From Ectobius pallidus (Eukaryota; Arthropoda; Insecta; Blattodea; Ectobiidae), in the NCBI GenBank assembly GCA_964059195.1, contig CAXKWD010000007.1, forward strand, positions 54,597,620 to 54,661,619: a stretch of 64,000 nucleotides of DNA, written 5' to 3'. The translations under genes were made by a program, and so were the position numbers. Shown one piece after another: positions 1 to 10,672 of the stretch. The stretch's first letter is position 1. Each line of letters starts with the position of its first letter. Below the pieces are notes generated by a model. The model worked only from the letters and a program-made list of their open reading frames with translations. It was not told the origin of the DNA and made no database searches.

Positions 1-1274
1 CAAATTATGGTTATGAATGAGATTGACTTATATACGTACTTATGGTGAGATTGACTTATATACGTACTTATGGTGAGTTGTATTCAGGTATCTAGCTGGC
101 GCCTAATAAATACGCTAGATTAACATTGAGTTTTTTGTTTATGTGGAACTTGATAAGTCTTTTTTTTTCATTAAAGTCAAGTGGTAAAATAATGCCTATT
201 GTTCTTCTCGATTAGTAAGTTGGTTAACCCCTTACATTCTTTAGCTTTTAAGGTACCGGTGTTGCTGATGCGTATGTAGATTTATTTCTGTTATATCTGT
301 AATCGGAAATATGTTCTTTGTATCTTGTTTTAAATGACCTACCGGTTTGACCGATATATACTTTATTGCAATCTTGGCAGCTGAGTTTATATACACCGCA
401 GTTTTCATATTGATTATTGTTATTGTAATTATTTAGTTTATTGGGAATTTTGTACTTTAAATTATTATTAGTTTTAAATGCGATGTTTATGTTGTTTTTC
501 TTTAGTTCTTTTGTGATTTTGTATACCTTATTACTAGGAGAAATTAAAGGTTGTAAACTGGCTATTGTCCTTAGAAATTTCTTTGGTTGGTTGAAGTGTG
601 GGTGGTGGGTTCTTTTGTGTGTTAATAATATTCTTATTCTTTTTGATTAGTCTATAAACTAAATTATCATTGTACCCATTATTACGTGCTATTTGCAAAA
701 TAGTTTGTAATTCAATTTCGTAGTTCTTATGAGATAAGGGGACTTTTAATAATCTATAAACCATACTATTGATTGCTGCTGTTTTTTGATTATTTGGGTG
801 GTTGGAGTTTTGTTGGATTATGTTATCAGTGTAGGTGGGTTTTCTGTAAATGTTGAATTGTATTTTATTGTATTTCTTAGTTATGTTCAAATCTAAATAG
901 TTGATGTTATTATTACTTGTTTCTACTGTAAACTGTAATTTATTATGTAGTTTGTTGAAATCTTGTACTATATCATTTAATTTGTGTTTATTACAAATAA
1001 TGAAAATATCATCAACATATCTTGTGTATGTTTTTATATTGAATTTCTTTATAATGTTATTGATGTAGTTTTCTTCAATGTGTTGTAGAAATATTTCAGA
1101 TGTTATACCTGAAAGAGGGGAGCCCATAGCTAGTCCATCTTGTTGTTGGTAGATTTTATTATTAAATTTAAAATAGTTTTGCTTTAGAATAGTTTGCAAT
1201 GTGTTAATGATCTGTTCTGTTATGTTGAGACTGTCTCCCATATTAGGTAAACTTTGTTTTGTAATTTGAATTGG
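1..1274 (-). pseudogene. Penelope-like element PLE-1, 3' half: RT C-terminus plus GIY-YIG endonuclease
   Basis: Read on the minus strand, an open stretch at 534..1241 carries the Penelope-type reverse transcriptase motifs DGLAMGSPLSG and YVDDIF, followed by NYLDLNI and YRKPTYTDN. Further downstream, around 330..450, the same strand encodes GVYKLSCQDCNKVYIGQTGR, the start of a GIY-YIG endonuclease with its paired cysteines. This RT plus C-terminal GIY-YIG order is diagnostic of endonuclease-bearing Penelope-like retroelements. The reading frame breaks soon after the GIY-YIG core (near 250), so the element is dead. Its N-terminal half lies at 5390..6540 on the same strand. The two halves are separated by the hAT stack 1275..5389. 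Confidence 0.9.
19..74. repeat. two-copy 28-bp tandem repeat
   Basis: A 28-bp unit beginning GAGATTGACTTATATACG is repeated exactly twice in tandem. It lies in the 3' part of the Penelope-like fragment. A local duplication is the simplest reading. Confidence 0.85.
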
Positions 1275-1837
1275 CAGCGTTTCTCAACCTTTTTGAACCT
1301 GGGACCTCTAAAAGTATAATTTTACATCCCATTTTTAAAAGTAGGCTATATGCAGGCCTATATTCTTAATATTTGGGATATTAATTATAGGTCATTATAA
1401 CAAAATAAATCTAAATACTATTTTTTAATTCGACGGAAACACGGTTATTAAATTGGAAGTAAACTATTGACAGTAAAATTATATTTTGAAGAAACTTTCA
1501 TATTTATTACCAATTTGATAATATCATTAGAAATTATGTTATTACACACTTTTAATGCGACGGTTGGATATCTGGCTCAACATTAGTCAAATTTAGTCGA
1601 AGATCAGGAGGTTTGAATGAAAGGGGAACCTTAGACATCAGTGCATCAGGGGTTTCAAACTGTGGTTCGTAACTGCAAAAGTAAGGAAACTTGCAATAGG
1701 ACCTGTATTTTCGAAGATTTTAAAAACTTTGACATCTAGTGTCCAATTTATGTGAAACATTTTTACTTCTTTACTTTCCACTTGCTTTCTTCTTCTTCTT
1801 CTTCTTCTGCTTTTACGGCCTCATTGGACCACTTCAG

Positions 1838-2147
1838 TCAATCATTTCTCGGTCTTCCTTTCCGATTTGCCCAGTAGTTTTTCATGCGTTCCGATCTTCT
1901 CTGTCGCTCTTCATCTGTAAATACCCTCTTTATTGTCTGGCGTCTGTCTATTTTTGGCTTAAATCTTATTTTAATATTTTTAAGTTTCCTTGAATTCCCT
2001 TTTTTGTTTTTCAAGTCATCCAAAGTTATTTCTAATTCTGTCATATCCTCTCTAATTTCTGTAATCTATCCTACTTGTTGCTTCATATTCCAGAGTTTCT
2101 CTATAATTTTTCTTGTCAGTCGAGTTTCTGGATCCACTTGCTTTATG
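1838..2147 (-). pseudogene. unrecognised basic coding remnant in hAT-A
   Basis: The minus strand has a 68-codon open frame at 1838..2044 that is very rich in Lys and Arg, with FTDEERQRRSERMKNYWANR as its most distinctive stretch. Upstream, to about 2147, the same frame reads coding-like sequence (KQVDPETRLTRKIIEKLWNM) broken by one stop. After the stop at 1838 a GAA-rich run could encode a short Glu tract in another frame. I do not recognise the family. It could be captured exon sequence or a remnant of a transposon accessory protein, and chance is not excluded. Confidence 0.35.
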
Positions 2148-2920
2148 ATATATTTTTTTTAATTATGTCTGCGGACCATCTGCCAGGGCCGTAGCAAGGT
2201 CCTTCTGCGCCCTTGGCGAGTTTGACAAATCTGCGCCCTCCAAATGAACAATTTTTTAAAATTTCTGTAAAACTGATTTTCTTAAATTCGCTTGCAGAAG
2301 GTTTTTTTGGTGCCATTTCTTTAAAAAACCACTGCCTAATAGATCAAAACTAATAATGTAGACTAAGCTATGATGGTCATGGTAGTTTTAGTTGGCACAT
2401 TTTTTTACTGAAATCATTCTTACCTATACAACAGAAGCAACGCCAACATCAACAAGAGACGAAACAACACAAACATTAATATTGTTTCACTGTTTAATTT
2501 AAAAATCGCTTAGTTAAAAAATACAATAATAATCAGAGCCCAGATTCTAATGACATGTCATCTTTTTTATTGATGCTGCATAGACATTGCCAATTTGTCG
2601 ATAAATCATAATCATGGCCTCCAGATTATAGAAATGCATTTTTATTAGGTCATTTTTTGACATTGTATGCAATTTTATATTTTTAGGGCATTTATTTCGT
2701 CCCCAGCGGTGCTGTCTTTGAAGTGTTTGTTTAATGCAAGAAGGACACACTCTATGTTGAAGTGTTGTCATGTCTCAGTCGGAAACGAGAATCAAAGGAA
2801 CGCCAAAATGTTGTATTACATTACTGTTGCTATTAGATTGACTTGGCACCAGAGTCTGCCACCTGCTTGTATTTGAGAGTGCAAACTACTGTTTACCCTC
2901 AATAAACAATATAATCCGGT

Positions 2921-4220
2921 TAGAGTTGCCACCTGTCCCGAATTAGGCGGGACATCCCGCATTTTAAAGACATTTTCAGCGTCCCGAATTATGCCTAAGA
3001 GGGACGCATTATATTGCGGGACGCCAAATTATTCCAAAACAAAATATGAGACAGCAATTCTTGGTGGCGTCTTTTGTGAATTTCGTCTCATGGTCAAGAT
3101 ATCGATGTCGTTCCATCGCTAAAATGTATCGTGTTGGCAGCATTGAAATCACCGCCCATGATGTTATTCTTTGTAATTTATTTGTATAAGTCGCGCGGGC
3201 ATTCTTGGGGTATGTCAGTGATCTGTACAACCAGCGTGCGAGCCATTAACTGGTGATCCGACGGGGAAGTACCGAAAACAGATCATATGACACTCTGCAC
3301 TGATTTGCCAAGTACAGTTCCTTCTGGAAATATAGCATAGCAAGACGTGTGTAGTGTTATCAGTTGTAATTTGAATGGCCACGTTCTCTGTGTGTTTTAT
3401 GTGTCGTTCGTTGAGTAAGAACTAATTAAATATTTCTCCTGTTATTCCTAAACTTAGTGGTAAGCCATTATCTAGTCAGAGTCTGGATTGCCAATGTTCA
3501 TAATTTTTTCGAAACATGTCTATGAGTGTACATTGTTTTTTTTAATTTTTGAGCAAAGCTTTAAGTTCCTTAGAGAAAGTATTTGACTTCACAGAAAACA
3601 ATCTTTATGGCACACTGAAGAACTTGAATCTTTCAAACATCTCAAAGACTCTGTGAAGACACATAATATAGAATCTGATGTTAATTTGGATGAGTTAGGC
3701 CTATATGAGGAATTCTGCTTTAGTTCAGATATAATAAATGCTACTAAAGTAAAGAACACATTCCCAGTCTCAAATGCTTTGTTCTGAGCATTCCTGGTAG
3801 CAATGCCTTTGTGGAAAGAGTTTTCTCTCTCTTGAATCTAAAATGGACAGAATCCAGAAACAGGTGCTCAGCTGACCTCATAAAGAGTGAAATCATTTCT
3901 ACAAATGTTACAGATACCTGCAAAGATTATTTATTGAGGGTGAAACAGAACAAACAACTATTAGAAGCTGCCAAACCAAACAAGAAATACAGCTTCAAGT
4001 CATGAATTTGCCCAGGCTTTTTTAAAATTATTTTGCTAACCTTTTCTTTTCTAATGTTAGTGTTACTGTTACATAGCCTATTCAGTTTTGGCTTTGTAAT
4101 ATAATCCGTCTTTCAGTTATTAATAAATTGTTCCGTGTACAAATTTAGGTATGAAGATCGGCGATCTGCATATATTCGATAAGTGTCCCTCCTTAGCCTT
4201 ACCAAAAGGTGGCAACCCTA
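2921..4220 (+). mobile_element. hAT-D copy 1, innermost of the nested stack
   Basis: The ends are TAGAGTTGCCACCTGTCCC and GGTGGCAACCCTA. A second copy at 8634..10506 has the same ends with a perfect octamer duplication, which fixes the boundaries. Here both flanks contain TCCGGT, but not an exact 8-bp match. The body keeps part of a hAT transposase (3751..4005). Compared with copy 2 it lacks roughly 70 bp near 3750 (the stretch encoding YTGETKYEYEMEE). Confidence 0.85.
3751..4005 (+). pseudogene. hAT transposase C-terminal dimerisation region (hAT-D copy 1)
   Basis: The frame reads KEHIPSLKCFVLSIPGSNAF and then VERVFSLLNLKW, ending at a stop at 4005. The SNAFVERVFS motif followed by RNR(C)...LIKSEI is the hallmark of the hAT C-terminal dimerisation domain (the Ac/Hermes-type end of the transposase). 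The catalytic domain upstream is decayed beyond reading. Copy 2 of the element (near 9543..9795) encodes the same stretch but has lost the VFSLLNL segment by a small deletion. Confidence 0.8.
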
Positions 4221-5389
4221 ATTGTCCGGTAGACCGCAAAAGGAAATGCCGAAGTTTGACTCGCCAGTGCCTCAGTGCCAGTATAAATTTCCGTAAGGAA
4301 AGAATATTCACAGCAGTTTTTTAGACTTACAACATACATCCTCTCTGAATTTAAGGTTTTAACAATTATGTACAAATTATTCTATAATTTTGTGTATACA
4401 ATAATAATTTTTTATAAATAAAATATCAGTTTTTAGGTCATTCTTTATAATTATTAAGTCATTTTCTTTAAATTTTGGGGTCATTTTATAGGTCATTTTT
4501 CAAACAATTTTAGGTCATCAGAATCCGGGCCCTAATAATAAAACAGTATAATATAATTAAAAATAATAGCAGCGACTATAATATCAGCGCCGGCCTTAAA
4601 AGGGAACTTGATCAAAACAAACAGCATGTGTACTGCCAGCTGGCAGAGCGTGCATCGGCCGCGGATCACAACACATATTATTCAATGTAAAGTTATGGAA
4701 ATTAATTTTAATGTACATTAATACATTGTGTGATTAAAAAAACTAAACATTTTTAAAATAAGAAATTTTAGTTCACACTAAATTTATAATAAAATAGTAA
4801 TAACAAAAGGAATTGAGATCTGCGCATTCGGCTTTTTCTGTTGTAATAATATAGTTGGTCAGTCATTTTTGCATGTAGCATGTAACAGTATGAGCGATGC
4901 CATTGTTGATCGCTTTGTAATCAATCCTGCCGACAGTAGTAGCACTGAGGACGACAATCAGCTGGAAAGGGATTGAGTTGAACCACTTTCATCACAATAA
5001 TAACGTACACATTAATTTTCATTGTCGTTATATCTTTCCATACTGTTCATGATTTATGTTTTACTCTGTCAATATGAATCGTGTTAATTAAAGGACGTTG
5101 CATGACTGCTTTTTGCTTCTAGACAATCGGCATAATACTATAGGTATAGATATTTCACGTGCATTAATTTTTAATATACTGAAAGATTTCTTCCACTAAC
5201 GTGGAATTTATATTGCTTGATAAATTGCACCAGCCTAAAAAAGGCGGGATTTTTCATCGTTAATTTTGCGCCCTTCGTACCTGCGCCCTTGGCGGTCGCC
5301 CACCTAGCCACCGCCTAGCTACGGCCCTGCCATCTGCACCATCTTCGCGGACCAGCAGTGGTCCGCGGACCATAGGTTGAGAAACGCTG

Positions 5390-6540
5390 TTCTATGGGAA
5401 TGTTGGTATACAAATTTTTAATATCTAATGATATAAAAGTATCATTTTTATTAAGTTTAATGTCTTTGATTTTGTGAATGAAATCATAAGTATTTTCAAC
5501 TGTATAGGTATTCTTGAGTTCTAATCTATTTTGTAATATTTTAGCTAATTTTTTGGAAATTTTGTATGAAGGGGCATTCATAAAGTTTACTACAGGTCTT
5601 ATTGGTTTGTTGTCTTTGTGGATTTTAATTTGAGATCTTAAAATTGGGGGTTTTGGGTTCATGTGTGTTAGCTGTTTTATGTCGGTGTTACTAAAGATTA
5701 GATTAGATGTTTTTAGGGTTCTTTTAATTGCATCTTGATATTTATCAGTAGGGTCTTTTGTGATTTCTGAGATATTATTATCTCTAGTGTCTTATTGATA
5801 TAATCAGAGTTCTCAATTAGGATAATGGCATTACCTTCATCAGCTTTAGTATTTATTATGTTATTAGTTGTGAGTTTATGTTGTAGTTTCTCAAGTGTAG
5901 TCTTTTCTGTGTTATTTATAGTATTGTATTGTTTAGTGTCGTAATTTTTCTTAATAATAGTGGCAATTTGTTCTCGTAGATATGTTTGTTTATTAGGTTC
6001 TCATTTATTAATAGCTGTTTCTGCATCTATAATATTTTATTTTATTTGAGTATTGAGATTCTCTGTGAAATTATGTTTATATCCCAGTTCTAGTATTTTT
6101 TGTTCTTTTTCGTCTAGTTATATTGTGGATAGGTTTATCACTCTAGGGTGGAAGGTTATATCAAATGTTTTTTGTGCGTTCTTTGTTTTTTGGAACTTTT
6201 GTTGTTTTAGTTTCTCAATTTTCTTGTTCAATGTACAGTATTTCTTTTCGATTTCATTTTGAAGTTTTTCAGTTATATTATTCTCAATTATCGGCCATTC
6301 ATTTTTGTATAATTTAGATGCTTGTAAATGTGTAGTATATAAGGTTTCGTTTAGTCGGCTTTACTTCATATATAAGAATCTAATTTCGTTGTTAAGCCAT
6401 GATTTATTAGCATTAGCTATTGTTTGTTGGGCTCTCATAGTTTTATTATTGGATTTTAAGTTGATGTAATTAGGTATAAGGTTATTAAATTTACAGGTTT
6501 TATTAAAGTATAAATTAGCTATAAGCACAATCACTCTTTA
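5390..6540 (-). pseudogene. Penelope-like element PLE-1, 5' half: RT N-terminus
   Basis: The minus strand at 5390..5662 reads PPILRSQIKIHKDNKPIRPV and ...FISLDIKNLYTNIP, the RT1-RT3 region with the first catalytic Asp of a Penelope RT. Further upstream, near 5820..5870, comes TKADEGNAIILIENSDYI, a version of the K-x-DKG motif conserved upstream of Penelope RT cores. Several stops interrupt the frame. This is the 5' half of the element whose 3' half is at 1..1274. Confidence 0.85.
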
Positions 6541-7407
6541 TTATTTAGTAGCAACCAAGCACTCACCACAGCATGACACCCTCTAGACATCGGTAAGTTA
6601 TATAATACATTACCAATAAATACCTACAGATATTTTATATCATTCCATTTTCCGTATACAATCTCTACAGTTAATAGCTATCATTATATACAAATCCAAT
6701 TGTTCTATTATCAATAAATTACCATAATATCTTATTAATAAATATTAATTTAATAACTTTCACCAGAATACATATTCGAGAAAAAATTTTCTACATTATA
6801 TAGTAACATAATTTCATTAACCACTTTATATCAATAAAATTTTCTCCAATATTTAAATTTATATGAGCTTCTTTTGATTTTTATATTTTCATTTTAGATA
6901 TGACTGATGATGACGCCTTGTTTCGTCGAAATGCATCTCATTACAACATAAACAAATAAAGCTGAAGATTATTGAGAAAATTCACTACATTATAATACAT
7001 CAAGTTCTACCTTTTGTTTTAAGAAGAGGAACTTTTAAGCAGATAATAATTAATCTTTTTTACTGACTAAATTAATATTGAATCCTACAATAACAATAAC
7101 CGTATTATCTAAGAAGAAAGAAGCAAGTGTACCTTTTCTAAAACTTCTACTAACCTAACTAGGAAGAAGAATTATATATATTACAATTATTTTGATTGAC
7201 ATTATCAGAATTGATTTTTATAATAGTGATAGTTACGCCATACACAAGAGGAAGGGAGCAAAAGGCAAACTGTATAAAAGGCATACATATGTGACAAAAC
7301 TTATATATCAATAAGTCATCTTTTGATTTGTGACAATATTTGAATGTTTTAATTCAAATATGCTTATATTTTAATCCAATAAGTGACTAGATTTACTTCA
7401 TAAGTAA
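6541..7407. other. AT-rich non-coding stretch next to PLE-1
   Basis: No coding sequence was recognised. It may contain the 5' terminal part of PLE-1. The only structured item is the hammerhead-like motif at 6904..6931, on the plus strand, opposite to PLE-1. Confidence 0.5.
6904..6931 (+). ncRNA. hammerhead-ribozyme-like core motif
   Basis: CTGATGA at 6904..6910 is followed by GACG, an 8-nt loop and CGTC (a 4-bp stem), then GAAA at 6928..6931. This is the CUGANGA - stem II - GAAA layout of a hammerhead core. One extra T sits between CTGATGA and the stem, so it may be degenerate. Hammerhead motifs are known from terminal repeats of Penelope-like elements, and a comparable motif occurs in both terminal repeats of PLE-2. 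I could not identify stems I and III convincingly. Confidence 0.35.
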
Positions 7408-7548
7408 CTTTATTATAAGTTGAGACAGGGCGACCGGTGTTTTCACTCTCTGCTATGGAGTCCGCGTTAGCCGCGGGCGGCACGCGCGCGGCTTCCCTGC
7501 TTAGAGTGTAGGCTATATAAAGTATTACACATCTTACCTTATAACATA

Positions 7549-8425
7549 CGAGGCCTGTCTAAAAAGTATCTGACCTTTAATTTTCACGCGCGTAATATTA
7601 ATGCTAGGGTGGCGCCACTGTGCACAATGGAAAAAGAGAGCTTAATGAGCATGCTTGAATTTTTTCTCTGCCTTTGAAAATGCCAGTCACTGCCTGCTGG
7701 CCTCAGGATAAGCGCTCGGCGCATTTTGATATCTCTCAAGATACTGCATCAAATTTTGTCAAAAGCTTCGTGATTCTCAAAGCGAAACAATTCGGAAGAT
7801 TCAGCAGAAGTGTTAGAAGTGTCCAGCAGATCCTGTGCAACCTGAAGGCGGAGTTCTTTCTGTTCCGCTGAAAGCAGCTTTGGCACAAATTTTGCAGCCA
7901 CTCTGCGCATGTTCAAATCATCACGCAAAATTGCATGTGCGGAATCTTCGGCAATCCCTCGTACGGTCAAACGACGATCTCCCATTACCAAATGTTCAAC
8001 CCTCTCAATGACAGCTGCATTCCGAGCGGTTTGTGGCCTTCCGGAATGCTGGTCACTCTCTGCCGATGTGCGGCCTTTTTTTAATCGGTTGAACCACTCC
8101 TTGATTTGTGTTACCCCCATAGCATCATCTCCAAACTCCTGCTGAATCTTCCGAATTGTTTCACTTTGAGAATCACCAAGCTTTTGACAAAATTTGATGC
8201 AGCTCAACTCGTTCAGTCATCTTGAGAGATATCAAAATGCGCCGAGCGCTTATCGTGGTACCTCACTCTGAGGTTAGTAGGCAGTGACTGGCACTTTCGA
8301 AGGCACAGAAAAAATTCAAGCATGCGTATTAAGCTCTCTTCTTCCATTGTGCACAGTGGCGCCACACTCGCATTAATATTACGCGCGTGAAAATTAAAGG
8401 TCGGATACTTTTTAGACAGACCTCG
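7549..8425 (-). mobile_element. mariner-derived fold-back element, TA target duplication
   Basis: The ends CGAGGCCTGTCTAAAAAGTA and TACTTTTTAGACAGACCTCG are inverted repeats flanked by TA at 7547..7548 and 8426..8427, as for Tc1/mariner insertions. Both ends, about 250 bp each, derive from the 5' end of a mariner. The left arm contains an inverted copy of the transposase N-terminus (CIKFCQKL, SQSETIRKIQQ) that is also present at 8130..8210. The catalytic half is missing, so the copy is non-autonomous. Confidence 0.85.
7830..8219 (-). pseudogene. mariner transposase, N-terminal DNA-binding half
   Basis: The minus-strand protein contains CIKFCQKLGDSQSETIRKIQ, then GVTQIKEWFNRLKKGRTSAE, SGRP, RRLTVRGIAE and NMRRVAAKFVPKLLSAEQKE. 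This order is the paired-like helix-turn-helix region of mariner transposases, just before the DD34D catalytic domain. A start reading MTERVEL lies near 8219, but about 2 nt are missing before CIKFC. The frame loses similarity after LRLQVAQDLLDTSN and then runs into the inverted arm. No catalytic Asp remains. Confidence 0.85.
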
Positions 8426-8485
8426 TATGTTCGAAGTGTCGTCCTTCCTGTGTTATACAGGCATTGTATCTGGAAACCACATTCT

Positions 8486-8636
8486 TAAAGATAAGGTTTA
8501 TCAAACAAATCCTCACACATTGGAGAAGCTGAAAGAAAACATTACAAATGAAATTGGGGGCATTACAGTGGAAGAACTCACTCGCGTCAGCCAGAATGTG
8601 GTTTCCAGATACAATGCCTGTATAACACAGGAATAG
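8486..8636 (+). pseudogene. Tc1/IS630-type transposase C-terminal tail, split by hAT-D copy 2
   Basis: The plus strand reads KDKVYQTNPHTLEKLKENI, then ITVEELTRVSQNVVSRYNAC and ITQE. The reading continues at 10507 after the hAT insertion as CITQEGRHFQHML and a stop at about 10527. Repeated KVY...NP..LEELK..I and C....G.H is a familiar tail of insect Tc1/IS630-type transposases, following the lost catalytic Glu region. Only this tail survives inside the fold-back element. The stop visible at 8634..8636 is created by the hAT end. Confidence 0.75.
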
Positions 8637-10506
8637 GGTTGCCACCTGTCCCGAATTAGGCGGGACATCCCGCATTTTAAGGACATTTTCAGCGTCCCGA
8701 ATTATGCCTAAGAGGGACGCATTATATTGCGGGACGCCAAATTATGCCAAAACAAAATATGAGACAGCAATTCTTGGTGGCGTCTTTTGTGAATTTCGTC
8801 TCATGGTCAAGATATCGATGTCGTTCCATCGCTATAATGTATCGTGTTGGCAGCATTGAAATCACCACCCATGATGTTATTCTTTGTAATTTATTTGTAT
8901 AAGTCGCGCGGGCATTCTTGGGGTATGTCCGTGATCTGTACAACCAGCATGCGAGCCATTAACTGGTGATCCGACGGGGAAGTACCGTAAACAGATCATA
9001 CGACACTCTGCACTGATTTGCCAAGTACAGTTCCTTCTAAAATTATAGCACAGCAAGACGTGTGTAGTGTTATCAGTTGTAATTTGAATCCACATTCTCT
9101 GTGTGTTTTATGTGTCGTTCGTTGAGTAAGAACTAATTAAATATTTCTCCTGTTATTCCTAAACTTAGTGGTAAGCCATTATCTAGTCAGAGTCTGGATT
9201 GCCAACGTTCATAATTTTTTCGAAACATGTCTATGAGTGTACATTGTTTTTTTAAATTCTATGAGAAAGCTTTAAGTTCCTTAGATAAGTATTTGACTTC
9301 ACAGAAAACAATCTTTATGGCACACTGAAGAACTTGAATCTTAAGAGTTCACTATCTTTCAAACATCTCAAAGACTCTGTGAAGGCACATAATGTAGAAT
9401 CTGATGTTAATTTGGATGAGTTAGGCCTATAGACTATGAGGAATTCTGCTTTAGTTCAGATATAATAAATGCTACTAAAGTGAACTATACAGGAGAGACT
9501 AAGTATGAGTATGAAATGGAAGAAAATTATTCAGGAGATTGGTAAAGAACACATTCCCAATCTCAAATGCTTTGTTCTGAGCATTCCTAGTAGCAATGCC
9601 TTTGTGGAAAGGCATTGAATCTAAAACGGACAGAATCCAGAAATAGGTGCTCAGCTGACCTCATAAAGAGTGAAATCATTTCTACAAATGATAGGCCTAC
9701 AGATACCTGCAAAGATTATTTAGTGAGGGTGAAGCAGAACAAACAACTATTAGCAGCTGCCAAATCAAACAAGAAATACAGCTTCAAGTCATGAATTTGC
9801 CCAGGTTTTTTTATTATTATTTTGCTAATCTTTTCTTTTCCAATGTTAGTGTTACTGTTACATAGCCTATTCAGTTTTGGCTTTCAGTTATTCAATTCAA
9901 TTCAATTCAATTCAATTCAATTCTTTATTCACCGTAGGGATACAAGATCCTTGGCTTCGTCATAATACAGTAACTTACTTATCCTATATCTATTGTAAAC
10001 ACAAAAGCAACATAAACATAAAATTACTACAAATATTACACTAAAAGATTAATAATTAGACACATGGACATGTCACATAAAAATAAAATTAAGGAGATTA
10101 ATCTAAGCAAGGGTACATTACAAGAATTACAATTTTTACAATTCATCTAAACTATACAAACATTTTGTTATTAAAAACCCTTTTAATTTAGATTGAAACT
10201 GTCGTTTTGAGATACCTGCAATTAATTTGATTTCAGCTGGCAATTTATTAAATAACCTTACACCTTGGTGTTGTACATCCTTCATCGACACATTTTTATT
10301 TATATTACATCTGTGGTAATTTATATTGGTTCTGGTATTATGCTCATGGATCTGATTGTTTTTTTCGAGTGCATAATTATCTATTAAATACATAATTGTT
10401 CTGTAATTGTAAATTGTTCTGTGTACAAATTTAGATATGAAGATCGGCGATCTGCATATATTCCATAAGTGTCCCTCCTTAGCCTTGCCAAAAGGTGGCA
10501 ACCCTA
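8634..10506 (+). mobile_element. hAT-D copy 2, exact 8-bp TSD CACAGGAA
   Basis: The ends are TAGGGTTGCCACCTGTCCCG (8634) and GGTGGCAACCCTA (10506). The octamer CACAGGAA occurs exactly at 8626..8633 and 10507..10514. It is closely similar to copy 1 at 2921..4220 along its length, but holds an extra LINE tail at 9893..10410. Its transposase remnant near 9543..9795 reads KEHIPNLKCFVLSIPSSNAF and then breaks by a small deletion. Confidence 0.92.
9893..10410 (-). mobile_element. 5'-truncated LINE tail (LINE-L) inside hAT-D copy 2
   Basis: Copy 1 of hAT-D lacks this segment, so it is an insertion. On the minus strand, 10136..10405 encodes IHEHNTRTNINYHR, VRLFNKLPAEIKLI and FLITKCLYSLDEL, the C-terminal end of CR1/jockey-type ORF2 proteins (HxTR...LFNKLP..IK...FKxxLKxFL...YS). 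At the low-coordinate end sits a CAATT microsatellite (9893..9921), the typical simple-repeat tail of such LINEs. Confidence 0.85.
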
Positions 10507-10672
10507 CACAGGAAGGACGACACTTCCAACATATGTTATAAGGTAAGATATGTAATACTTTATACAGCCTACACTCTAAGCAGGGAAGCCGCGCGCGTGC
10601 CGCCCGCGGCTAATGCGGACTCCGTAGCGGAGAGTGAAAACACCGGTCGCCCCGTCTCAACTCATAATAAAG

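Larger units (their letters stand above)
2534..4534. mobile_element. hAT-C nested in hAT-B
   Basis: The left end CAGAGCCCAGATTCTAATGA (2534) is the inverse of the right end TCAGAATCCGGGCCCTA (ending 4534). The flanks ATAATAAT (2526..2533) and ATAATAAA (4535..4542) agree at 7 of 8 positions. A second copy of its left 65 bp sits alone at 48663..48728, at the centre of the inverted LINE-H pair, which confirms the boundary at 2534. The body is non-coding apart from the nested hAT-D copy. Confidence 0.8.
2184..5329. mobile_element. hAT-B nested in hAT-A, exact 8-bp TSD CCATCTGC
   Basis: The ends are CAGGGCCGTAGCAAGG at 2184 and CTAGCTACGGCCCTG ending at 5329, both followed inward by GCGCCCTTGGCG-type sequence. 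The flanking octamer CCATCTGC is identical at 2176..2183 and 5330..5337, the 8-bp duplication expected of a hAT. No transposase of its own is visible. Its only coding remnant belongs to the element nested deeper (hAT-D copy 1). Confidence 0.92.
1275..5389. mobile_element. hAT-A, non-autonomous hAT-like element inside PLE-1
   Basis: The ends are CAGCGTTTCTCAACCT at 1275 and its inverse AGGTTGAGAAACGCTG ending at 5389, a typical hAT terminal inverted repeat followed by a GGACC-rich subterminal part. Removing the segment rejoins the Penelope RT, which reads ...LYTNIPI on one side and ...SLPNMGDSL on the other. The flanking 8-mers (TGAATTGG and TTCTATGG) match at only 4 of 8 positions, so the target duplication has decayed. 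Without the nested insert 2184..5329 the element is only about 0.97 kb and cannot encode a transposase. Confidence 0.8.
7408..10672. mobile_element. fold-back element FB1 from the 3' end of a Tc1/IS630-type transposon
   Basis: Long inverted arms begin CTTTATTATAAGTTGAGAC at 7408 and end with GTCTCAACTCATAATAAAG at 10672. The left arm is 7408..7548 plus 8426..about 8490. The right arm is about 8593..8633 plus 10507..10672. The arms are near-identical and about 200 bp long, including a GC-rich GCGGGCGGCACGCGCGCGGC segment. The unique centre (about 8490..8593) encodes part of a transposase tail. The left arm is an inverted copy of the 3' end of that gene. A mariner (7549..8425) and hAT-D copy 2 (8634..10506) inserted later. 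Confidence 0.75.

Noticed and set aside
4120..4311. 63-codon minus-strand ORF
   Set aside because: It crosses the hAT-D right end and its flank, so it is an artefact of the junction. The same end at 10136..10501 adds spurious residues to the LINE-L tail.
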